A stretch of DNA of 64,000 nt from Bacillus_BU sp051233475. Its GTDB lineage: Bacteria > Bacillota > Bacilli > Bacillales > Cytobacillaceae. The notes beneath the pieces are model-generated. The model worked only from the letters and a program-made list of their open reading frames with translations. It searched no databases and was not told the DNA's origin. Positions within the stretch are counted from its first letter, which is position 1, and every line of letters starts with the position of its first letter. Both the position numbers and the translations under genes were made by a program. Shown piece after piece: positions 25,765 through 32,987 of this stretch. The stretch spans positions 124,001-188,000 of the forward strand of contig NZ_JBKFGH010000020.1 of the NCBI RefSeq assembly GCF_051233475.1, written 5' to 3'.

Positions 25765-26247
25765 ATGAATAATTTAATTGTTTATTGTTCTTCGCACGGA
25801 ACTACCGCCAAAGCCGCACAAATATTGGCTGACCGCTTAGATGGAAAGGTGGAATTGGTCGATTTAAATAAGTTTAAAGATCCTGATTTAACAGCTTATG
25901 ATTCAGTCATTATCGGAGGATCGATCCATGCTGGAAACATTCAGCGTAAGGTAAAGCAATTCATCAATAAAAACCACGACATTTTATTAACGAAAAAAAT
26001 AGGCTTTTTCCTTTGCTGCTATCGTGAAGGGGATGAGGCCAAAATGCAATTTGAACAAGCATTTCCTCAAGACCTAAGAGCGATTGCCAAATCTGAAGGT
26101 TTATTTGGCGGAGAGTTTATCTTTGCCAATATGAATGTCATCGAACGGATTATTATTAAAAAAGTTGCTGGAGTCGCAGGCGATCATTCCACATTTAATG
26201 TTGACTCAATTAAGAAATTCGCTCAACAATTTAACGAGGCATCATAA
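25765..26247 (+). CDS. Flavodoxin-domain protein, HemG-like
   Basis: This 160-residue protein starts NNLIVYCSSHGTTAKAAQILADRL, the FMN phosphate-binding loop of flavodoxins, followed by YDSVIIGGSIHAGNIQRKVKQFI and FFLCCYREGDEAK. The length and the GGSIHAG motif match the menaquinone-dependent protoporphyrinogen oxidase HemG group, but Gram-positives usually use HemY or coproporphyrin routes, so a different redox role is possible. GAGGAGGG precedes ATG 25765. The structured leader at 25661-25737 lies in its 5' untranslated region. Confidence 0.75.
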   Translation: MNNLIVYCSSHGTTAKAAQILADRLDGKVELVDLNKFKDPDLTAYDSVIIGGSIHAGNIQRKVKQFINKNHDILLTKKIGFFLCCYREGDEAKMQFEQAFPQDLRAIAKSEGLFGGEFIFANMNVIERIIIKKVAGVAGDHSTFNVDSIKKFAQQFNEAS

Positions 26248-26298
26248 TCGCTATTATTATAAGCTATGATAAAGCGGAGTGTTGATTCTATACACAAT

Positions 26299-26426
26299 GT
26301 TGATTGGAGTGGAAGGTACGAGACTCCTGCGGGAGTAGCTTGCATGGGAGACCCCGCAGGCGCAGATGCGCCGAGGAGGCTCTCAGCTAGCCCCGCGGAA
26401 AGCGAGTACCTGCAACGGAAATCAAC
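26299..26426 (+). repeat. ~128-nt palindromic intergenic element, copy 2
   Basis: Begins GTTGATTGGAGTGGAAGGTAC and ends GTACCTGCAACGGAAATCAAC. Compared with copy 1 the inner arm AGGTGC/GCACCT has become AGGTAC/GTACCT, a compensatory change that keeps pairing. An open frame runs through the element into the next gene but is not considered coding. Confidence 0.9.
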
Positions 26427-26475
26427 ATTTAAGTTCAACAGATCATATTATAAAAAGAAACGGGGATTGGTTGAA

Positions 26476-27372
26476 ATGAAATTTAAGAAACCGATCAGTA
26501 TCTTGGTTTTGTGTATCATCGTTTTATCCTTGTTTGCTTCTGCTTATGGGTTATTTTCGAATCAAGGACCAGGTGAACATACCTTTACTTCACTTGAAGG
26601 TCTCACCGTTGCCATTTATGGAAAGGGCTTGTATCAAAATGATAGTGTAGCGATGGCCATTCAAGCAAGAGCACAGGATGCCGTAACCCTATTCCTGGGC
26701 ATTCCGCTCCTTTCAATATCATTATACTTATCTCGAAAAAAATCCTTAAAAGGCAGATTGCTATTAACCGGGACATTGGGCTATTTTTTATATACGTATG
26801 TAACATATAGCTTCATTGCCATGTATAATTCCTTCTTTTTGATCTTTGTTGCGTTAATGTCATTAAGCTTTTTTGCCTTTGTTTTAGCGGTCATGTCATT
26901 TGATGTAGAAGCTTTGGCAGAGTCGTTTAGTATAAGGCTGCCAGTAATTTTTATTGGGTCTGTCCTCTTATTTTTAAGTGCAGCTGTAGGGCTGCTATGG
27001 TTCGGAAAAATTGTGCCGCCGCTTGTGAAAGGAAACCCACCGCTTGGCCTGGAACATTATTCGACTATGGTCATTCAAGGAATCGATCTTGGAATTGTTA
27101 TTCCCGCTTCCGTTCTCGCAGCATTGCTGTTAATAAAAAGAAAACCGTTTGGATTTTTATTGTCATCGATCTTGATGGTAAAAATGATTACCTTGTTAAG
27201 TGCGTTGACAGCAATGATTATTGGTCAAGCTTTGTCGGGTATTCATATGAGTGCCGGGGAAATGATTATTTTCCCATTGTTTAATGTCATTTCAATCTTC
27301 TGTCTATACTTGATTTTGAAAAATCTTCGAGAGTCAAAATCTTATCGTGATCACCTTCCGATTGCAGGCTAG
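26476..27372 (+). CDS. Polytopic membrane protein of unknown function
   Basis: I do not recognise this 298-residue protein. It begins with a positively charged end and hydrophobic helix (MKFKKPISILVLCIIVLSLFASAYGLF), then an extracytoplasmic segment (FSNQGPGEHTFTSLEGLTVAIYGKGLYQND), then about seven further hydrophobic helices, ending in a charged cytoplasmic tail. ATG 26476 follows CGGGGA. The frame extends upstream to 26266, but that part is only the translated repeat element and has no coding character. It is followed by a strong terminator and has no operon partners. Confidence 0.75.
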   Translation: MKFKKPISILVLCIIVLSLFASAYGLFSNQGPGEHTFTSLEGLTVAIYGKGLYQNDSVAMAIQARAQDAVTLFLGIPLLSISLYLSRKKSLKGRLLLTGTLGYFLYTYVTYSFIAMYNSFFLIFVALMSLSFFAFVLAVMSFDVEALAESFSIRLPVIFIGSVLLFLSAAVGLLWFGKIVPPLVKGNPPLGLEHYSTMVIQGIDLGIVIPASVLAALLLIKRKPFGFLLSSILMVKMITLLSALTAMIIGQALSGIHMSAGEMIIFPLFNVISIFCLYLILKNLRESKSYRDHLPIAG

Positions 27373-27398
27373 ACGAAGTCATTCTCATATTAATTGAT

Positions 27399-27446
27399 GA
27401 AAACCAATACCCATTCCTTAAGTCAGGTTAGGGTATTGGTTTTTTG
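27399..27446. terminator. Terminator between convergent membrane-protein and sqhC genes
   Basis: AAAACCAATACCC pairs with GGGTATTGGTTTT across a 17-base loop with T and A runs on either side, so it can act in both directions. Confidence 0.85.
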
Positions 27447-27469
27447 AGTCTTGAGCCAATAGTTTCATT

Positions 27470-29368
27470 TCATCCATTTTTAAATTTATTACGATAATGA
27501 GTTAGTGCTAATAATGGGAAAATCATGTCGTAGCTATGATAATGTATATAAAAACCCCCGGCCATCCCTTGACCTTTCGGGTAGGCGGTGGTCCAATCCT
27601 TTTCATCAAGAGAATTAATTATATAGTTAATCCCGGACTGGATTGCCGGTGTCATTCGCGGAGCTGCGGAAATCAGCCCATCCAATGCCCACGAAGTATG
27701 GGTGAGTGTACTTTTCCCCAGTGGGACAAACTTTTTCTCGATATCACTTCGGCACGATTCCCCCCAGCCCCCATCTGGATTTTGAATCTCCTCGAGCCAC
27801 TTTACCGCTCTTTGAATCGATTTCTTGTTTGGCGACACTCCAACCGCAATAAGTCCGGTAAGTGCTGCCCAAGTTCCATATATATAACAGATACCCCAGC
27901 GGCCGTACCATGAACCATCCTTTTCCTGCTGTTGCAGTAAGGCTGCGATTCCACGTTGGATAGCGGGGTGATGGTTGGAGACCTTTGTATAGGCTCCGAA
28001 AAATTCAAGAGTTCTTCCGGTTAAATCTGCTGTCGAAGGGTCGGTAACTAAAAATTCCCCTTTTTCGATTGGTAAAAAGTGGAGCCACTTTTGATTTACT
28101 CCTCTTTCAAAGGAGGGCCAGCCGCCATCATCGTTTTGCATGGAAACAATCCAGCCAATCCCTCTTTCCCAAGCAAGACGGGTCCGAGCATCATGTTTAA
28201 CACTTCTTGCTAATGCTCGTAAAGCTGCCGTTGTATCATCTACATCAGGATGGATTGTATTGATATCAGAAAAGCCCCATCCCCCTGGCAATCCTCTTGA
28301 ATTGTGAACTCTCCAATCTCCAAATTTGGTGTGCTGCCGGGAAAGCAAGTATTCATTTGCTTTTTTTACGGCTGGATCAGCTGGGGAAAGCCCTGCCTCC
28401 TGTAAGGCGGTGCTTATCAATGCCGTATTCCAAACCGTTGCGGTAGTGTATTGCATATGCGTTTTCTTGTCGATCTTTGTAGTCATTCCTTTTAATCCGT
28501 CTATCGCTTTCTCGATGATCGGATCCTCTTTAGAATGTCCGAGTGATAGGAGTGCAAATATCATCAGAAACGTCGAGCTAAAATAACTATAGAAAGTTCC
28601 ATCTGGTTCAATTCTTTCAAGCATATATTGTTTTGCCTTCGAGGTAGCCATCGCGTGGATTCGTTTTGGCAGACCGATGATACTTTCCAATCCTTGCTGA
28701 ATGAACGTGGTCAAGGAACGCCACTCCTCTGACCGGAACCCCCAAAAATCATCCTCCCGATCATTTTCTGCTCTTTTCAAAAATAAATCAGACAGATCGG
28801 GGCTGCGTGCTGTCCGGAGTTTAAATTTTTTATCCGCCAAAATCATAATGGGGCACAGATTCGCTCTGCCATAGACCGAAAAACTGAAGAAATTGATAGG
28901 GAACGAAGTTGGAATCAGCAAAATTCCGATCGGAATCGGAAATGAATGAGGCCAGCGATATTGATCGGTAAGTGCAAGCATAATTTTAAAAAGAATATGA
29001 GTCTGCTGTAATCCCCCATTAGAAAGAATGAATTTTTTTGCTGCCAACATTCTTGGATGATGGTTACTAATGTAGCCAGAATATAGCAAGGCGTAATAAG
29101 CTTCGGCTGTTGTTGTAATATTTCCAGCTCCCTCGTCATAATAAAGCTTCCAAGCACCATTATTAGATTGCCTGCTTAAGATTCTTTCTGCTAGTTTCTT
29201 GATTAATTCTTCTTCATTTATTTCTAAAGTTCTTAATAAAATGATCATATAGGCATCAGTTGAGATTCCGGTTTCAAACGGAAAGGTCCAGGAGCCATTG
29301 GGAGATTGATCATTTCGAATCATATCTGTCATTCTATGAATCTCCTTGTCTACATTGATCCTTTTCAA
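27470..29368 (-). CDS. sqhC: Squalene-hopene-cyclase-family terpene cyclase (sporulene type)
   Basis: This 632-residue class II triterpene cyclase has the same length as B. subtilis SqhC, which cyclises tetraprenyl-beta-curcumene to baccharane-type sesquarterpenes (sporulenes) found in spores. The catalytic DVDD motif lies at residues 375-378 (HPDVDDTTAAL). Several QW-type repeats are visible (SPNGSWTFPF, SNNGAWKLYY, DDGGWPSFE, KDGSWYGRWG, PDGGWGESC). A bent alpha/alpha barrel peripheral to the membrane is expected. The partner synthase ytpB is not in the window. It is divergent from a DUF2515 gene. Squalene or another polyprene as substrate cannot be excluded. Confidence 0.9.
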   Translation of the reverse strand: MKRINVDKEIHRMTDMIRNDQSPNGSWTFPFETGISTDAYMIILLRTLEINEEELIKKLAERILSRQSNNGAWKLYYDEGAGNITTTAEAYYALLYSGYISNHHPRMLAAKKFILSNGGLQQTHILFKIMLALTDQYRWPHSFPIPIGILLIPTSFPINFFSFSVYGRANLCPIMILADKKFKLRTARSPDLSDLFLKRAENDREDDFWGFRSEEWRSLTTFIQQGLESIIGLPKRIHAMATSKAKQYMLERIEPDGTFYSYFSSTFLMIFALLSLGHSKEDPIIEKAIDGLKGMTTKIDKKTHMQYTTATVWNTALISTALQEAGLSPADPAVKKANEYLLSRQHTKFGDWRVHNSRGLPGGWGFSDINTIHPDVDDTTAALRALARSVKHDARTRLAWERGIGWIVSMQNDDGGWPSFERGVNQKWLHFLPIEKGEFLVTDPSTADLTGRTLEFFGAYTKVSNHHPAIQRGIAALLQQQEKDGSWYGRWGICYIYGTWAALTGLIAVGVSPNKKSIQRAVKWLEEIQNPDGGWGESCRSDIEKKFVPLGKSTLTHTSWALDGLISAAPRMTPAIQSGINYIINSLDEKDWTTAYPKGQGMAGGFYIHYHSYDMIFPLLALTHYRNKFKNG

Positions 29369-29524
29369 TATTCATATCTCTCCCAACTATAAGGTTTTAC
29401 TCAATAGATATTCGTAAGGAAGTTTGAGAATAACTTGAAGGGGGGATACAGGATTATTTTTCTGAAAAAAAAGCAAAATACACCCGTTTTCCCCTCTGTA
29501 TTATTGGACATCAAAGAGGAATTA

Positions 29525-30604
29525 ATGAAAAAAAGCAAAGCGGACAATACCTTATCAATAACTGCACTCTCCAAAGAAGAAATAAAGCTTATTGAACGGA
29601 TTAATAAGCAAACCGAGGTACTGAATCGAAATAATCTAACGAGGACAAGGGCTTACCTTGATTTTTATCGGTCTCATCCCGAAATTCATTGGGCATTTCT
29701 TGGCCATATGGTTTCAAGAAATGGAGGATGGAATATGACGGATTTAAAAGGGGAATTTCTGTCCCTCTTGCTAACGGGAAAGGAGCAGGCCTCATTTTTC
29801 TCATTTTTAGAACGGGGAAATTGGCTGATCTTTCAGGATGCCTATCCACAATTTTTACTTTATGAGGAAAGTGTAAAAAGAGGAAAGTCCTTGTTTCACC
29901 TGCTCAGTCAATTTCAAGTTTCCACCTTTATGGAGACAATTTGGAATCATTTTTTAGTTCATCAAAACCGTTATATCTTAACAATGTCTCTCGTTATAAA
30001 TGAACAAAGTTATCTTGAGAAAAGAGTAGTCCAAAACTCAATATATAAAAACAAGGTTCTTGATACGCTTGAATTTAAATTGCAGGATCTTTTTTCCTTC
30101 ACCCATATCCTTTTTCCATTTAAAAAAGGTGAAAAAATCAAAATGGTTGGCCAGCCGTTAAGGCAATTTGAAAGTTTAAATGAACGCATTCTATTAGGTA
30201 AACGGCTCTATGCACTATTGTTTCAAAATAAAAATAGATTGGCAGGGTCGCTCAAATGGGCAGTCTCACAGCCTCATACTGGGTCACGCCAAGATTATTG
30301 GCCCCATTTATTTCACCAGGTGAAGGAAGGCGTTCCGGGAAAGGGATATAAACTTCGGATCCACTCATGCGAAATTAAGCGCGGAACGCCAAGATTGTTT
30401 AGTCCACAGTTACCTTACGCTTGGAAGGATGTCAATCAGGCAGCGGCGGAACCGGGTGACTGGTTTCATGATTGGAGAATTATCGACTATTTAATCGAAC
30501 AAGAAGAAAACATCGATGGGGAGATTGAACATGAATATTGTCAAGCACTCGAAAGATTGGAGCTCGCGGTCATGGCAAAGAAGGCTTTTTCTATTAGGGA
30601 ATGA
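29525..30604 (+). CDS. DUF2515 family protein (YppC-like)
   Basis: The product has 359 residues with the DUF2515 signature NLTRTRAYLDFYRSHPEIHWAFLGHMVSRNGGWNMTDLKGEF near residues 30-70 and SLKWAVSQPHTGSRQDYWPHLF toward the end, as in B. subtilis YppC, whose function is unknown. ATG 29525 has AGAGGA at good spacing; the frame is open to TTG 29435, which lacks a well-placed site, and a GGGGGG run at 29439-29445 faces only an ATT codon. It diverges from sqhC and overlaps the next gene by 74 bases, so a membrane-lipid or spore link is suggested only by position. Confidence 0.8.
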   Translation: MKKSKADNTLSITALSKEEIKLIERINKQTEVLNRNNLTRTRAYLDFYRSHPEIHWAFLGHMVSRNGGWNMTDLKGEFLSLLLTGKEQASFFSFLERGNWLIFQDAYPQFLLYEESVKRGKSLFHLLSQFQVSTFMETIWNHFLVHQNRYILTMSLVINEQSYLEKRVVQNSIYKNKVLDTLEFKLQDLFSFTHILFPFKKGEKIKMVGQPLRQFESLNERILLGKRLYALLFQNKNRLAGSLKWAVSQPHTGSRQDYWPHLFHQVKEGVPGKGYKLRIHSCEIKRGTPRLFSPQLPYAWKDVNQAAAEPGDWFHDWRIIDYLIEQEENIDGEIEHEYCQALERLELAVMAKKAFSIRE

Positions 30605-30995
30605 TCGTTTAATGGAATTCCTGCCAACGATTTTTTTAGGTATGTTGCTTGGGACTTATTTAGACCTTTATTTTGTTGGGAAAAAGATGTATTCCTTCCC
30701 ATGGAGGCCTTTGTCTGACATCTTTTCCATCAACATACTGTTCACCCTGGTTGTCCTTCCGATTCTGATCGGGTTCTTTTTATCGTTTGTAAAAAAAATG
30801 CGATGGTGGGCAAGAGTAAGAGTCATTTTCTTTATAAGTTTACTTGCAGCAGTTTGTGAAAAGTCCGCAGAGGAATTGGGAATATTTATTCATTCAAGCA
30901 ACTGGAAGCATTACTATTCGTTTATTGGGTATTTTGTATATTTGATGTTCCTGCTTTTGTTTTATTTAACAACGAAAAGGGATAGAAGAGGCTGA
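30531..30995 (+). CDS. CBO0543-like small membrane protein
   Basis: The 154-residue protein has four hydrophobic helices. The pattern RLMEFLPTIFLGMLLGTYLDLYFVG followed by FSINILFTLVVLPILIGFFLSF resembles the CBO0543 family of sporeformer membrane proteins of unknown role. ATG 30531 is preceded by GGGGAG at seven bases, within the end of the DUF2515 gene, indicating coupling. A terminator follows the stop codon at once. Confidence 0.72.
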   Translation: MNIVKHSKDWSSRSWQRRLFLLGNDRLMEFLPTIFLGMLLGTYLDLYFVGKKMYSFPWRPLSDIFSINILFTLVVLPILIGFFLSFVKKMRWWARVRVIFFISLLAAVCEKSAEELGIFIHSSNWKHYYSFIGYFVYLMFLLLFYLTTKRDRRG

Positions 30996-31021
30996 CTCTT
31001 TGTAGGAGTCAGCCTCTTTTC
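30986..31021. terminator. Terminator between convergent small genes
   Basis: AAGAGGCTGACTC pairs with GAGTCAGCCTCTT, loop TTTGTAG, then TTTT. The stem begins inside the last codons of the upstream membrane-protein gene. Confidence 0.88.
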
Positions 31022-31026
31022 CAATA

Positions 31027-31290
31027 TTAGCTATTTTGTTTACTAACAAATTCCTGAATCATTTGTACCGTTACATATTTTCGATCAGGAAGGTTGGCAA
31101 TACGTTTCGATAATTGATTCATCTTATCGGTTACTTCATTAATTTTATCTGTTGTAAAGGCCTTTCCTTCTTTACATAAAGTACAGGCTTCTTCAATAAA
31201 CGATTCCCGTTGTTGATCTAACATGGCAAATTCCCTAATCATTTGATTAAGTTCATTCACATGTTTTGTTAGGGCTATATGGACACTCAT
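31027..31290 (-). CDS. DUF2533 family protein (YpbS-like)
   Basis: This 87-residue protein is predicted to be all-helical and charged. SVHIALTKHVNELNQMIREFAMLDQQRESFIEEACTLCKEG and TDKINEVTDKMNQL fit the Bacillus DUF2533/YpbS family, whose function is unknown. GGGAGTG lies before ATG 31290. It stands alone, convergent with the CBO0543-like gene. Confidence 0.75.
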   Translation of the reverse strand: MSVHIALTKHVNELNQMIREFAMLDQQRESFIEEACTLCKEGKAFTTDKINEVTDKMNQLSKRIANLPDRKYVTVQMIQEFVSKQNS

Positions 31291-31505
31291 TAGAAAACAC
31301 TCCCATTGTTCGATTCATTTTCTGTCTATCATACCATACTTTCTTTTTATGATTAATAAGTGGGTACAATCCTTTTCGGAAAAATTGTCACAAATTGTTT
31401 GAAATTATTATTCCAACAAAATGTATTATACTATATATTATTTGTATAACACATTTTAATAAAATGACTTAAATATGATGCACAATTATTTTTTAAGGCA
31501 GGAGG

Positions 31506-32144
31506 GTGGTGGCTCCCATTAAACTTTCAAAACGGCAAGAAGAGATTCTGCAAATCGTTAAAGACGAAGGACCGATACCTGGTCAACAAATTGCCCAGAA
31601 GCTTTCACTAACAAGAGCTACATTAAGACCAGATCTGGCTATTTTAACGATGGTCGGAAATTTAGAAGCTCGCCCACGGGTTGGATATTATTATAAAGGG
31701 CCTGAATTAGATCAGCTTGAAGACTGGTTTTCCAGTCATTTTGTAAGTCAATATAAAGCGCATCCAATTGTCATAAAAAAATCGGTTTCCGTTTACGACG
31801 CCATTGTTCATATTTTTTTAAAGGATGTAGGAACGCTTTATGCTGTAGATCAATATGGGCATCTTGCCGGTGTCATCTCGAGGAAGGACCTATTACGGGC
31901 AGCAATTGGAAATAAAAATCTCCAAGAATTGCCGGTAAACGTCATTATGACGAGAATGCCAAATATTATCACAATAAAGCCGGATGCAACTCTGATTGAA
32001 GCGGCGAAAAAAATGATCGACTACCATATTGATTCGTTGCCGGTTGTAGAAGATGTTGACCCTAAAAGCCATCTTTTTAAAGTGGTTGGCCGGATAACGA
32101 AAACGACTATTGCTAAAGCTTTTTTAGAAATGGGCGGTCAATAA
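31506..32144 (+). CDS. ccpN: CcpN-type transcriptional regulator (HTH plus tandem CBS)
   Basis: The 212-residue protein has an N-terminal winged helix (KRQEEILQIVKDEGPIPGQQIAQKLSLTRATLRPDLAILTM, residues 7-50) and two CBS domains (about 80-140 and 145-210), the architecture of B. subtilis CcpN (YqzB). CcpN represses gluconeogenic genes such as gapB and pckA during glycolytic growth. GTG codons occur at 31506 and 31509; the second gives the same N-terminal length as CcpN, and GGAGG at 31501-31505 is close to both, so the exact start is uncertain. It leads a three-gene set with the PPDK regulatory protein and PPDK, so it may also govern PPDK expression. Confidence 0.9.
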   Translation: MVAPIKLSKRQEEILQIVKDEGPIPGQQIAQKLSLTRATLRPDLAILTMVGNLEARPRVGYYYKGPELDQLEDWFSSHFVSQYKAHPIVIKKSVSVYDAIVHIFLKDVGTLYAVDQYGHLAGVISRKDLLRAAIGNKNLQELPVNVIMTRMPNIITIKPDATLIEAAKKMIDYHIDSLPVVEDVDPKSHLFKVVGRITKTTIAKAFLEMGGQ

Positions 32145-32170
32145 AATAGAATATAGAAAGGTAGAGCATT

Positions 32171-32986
32171 TTGGACGAAAAAGAAAAAGTGTATGTAATC
32201 TCTGATTCAGTCGGAGAAACTGCCGAGTTGGTTGTGAAAGCGGTTGCGACACAATTTAATGGTGGTTATGTAGAAATCAAAAGACATCCTTACGTGGAGG
32301 ATTTTGATGATATTGAAGACATCTTAAGTGTGGCTAGTAAGAGCAACTCGATCATTGCTTATACGATCGTCATTCCGACATTAAAAGAGTATATCGATCG
32401 CCGTTCAACGGAAGAGGGAGTGATCGCAGTTGATCTGCTGAATCCACTTCTTAACGCCTTTGCTCTGAAGTTTAATAAAATACCAAATCATCAGCCAAAA
32501 TTAATGAGGCAATTAGACGATGACTACTTCCGAAAAATTGAAGCGATTGAATTTGCGGTTAAATATGATGATGGGCGGGATCCACGTGGAATTCTCCGTG
32601 CCGACATCGTTCTAGTTGGGGTTTCGCGGACATCCAAAACGCCGCTTTCCATGTATTTAGCTCATAAACGCTATAAGGTTGCCAATGTGCCATTAGTTCC
32701 CGAAGTAGCACCACCAGAGGAGCTGTTTAACATTCCGAGAAATAAGGCAGTCGGTCTAATTATTTCACCAGACCAGTTAAATGCCATTCGTACCGAGCGG
32801 CTAAAAAACCTTGGTTTGACGACTAGGGCTAATTATGCAAGCTATGAGCGCATCCTTGAAGAATTGGAATATGCAGAAAAGATAATGAAACGGATTGGCT
32901 GTCCAGTCATCAATGTATCGAACAAAGCAGTAGAAGAAACAGCAGATTACATTTTAGACGTTCTAAAAAGAGAGAGGAGTTCGTAA
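32171..32986 (+). CDS. Pyruvate phosphate dikinase regulatory protein (bifunctional kinase/pyrophosphorylase)
   Basis: This is a DUF299 family protein (YqfL) of 271 residues. Members phosphorylate with ADP, and dephosphorylate with phosphate, a threonine next to the catalytic histidine of PPDK, switching it off and on. Visible motifs are VYVISDSVGETAELVVKA at the start and VGVSRTSKTPLSMYLAHKRYKVANVPLVPE, which includes the nucleotide-binding GVSRTSKT loop near residue 153. Translation starts at TTG 32171 behind AAAGGT. It ends one base before ppdK, whose product carries the predicted target threonine, so enzyme and regulator are cotranscribed. Confidence 0.93.
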   Translation: MDEKEKVYVISDSVGETAELVVKAVATQFNGGYVEIKRHPYVEDFDDIEDILSVASKSNSIIAYTIVIPTLKEYIDRRSTEEGVIAVDLLNPLLNAFALKFNKIPNHQPKLMRQLDDDYFRKIEAIEFAVKYDDGRDPRGILRADIVLVGVSRTSKTPLSMYLAHKRYKVANVPLVPEVAPPEELFNIPRNKAVGLIISPDQLNAIRTERLKNLGLTTRANYASYERILEELEYAEKIMKRIGCPVINVSNKAVEETADYILDVLKRERSS

Positions 32987-32987
32987 A

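Noticed and set aside
26266..26475. N-terminal extension of the membrane protein at 26476
   Set aside because: The extra 70 codons are the translated palindromic repeat; the hydrophobic start MKFKKPISILVLC with its own ribosome site begins at 26476.
27536..27913. 125-codon plus-strand frame opposite sqhC
   Set aside because: Antisense shadow of the cyclase, with no start signal.
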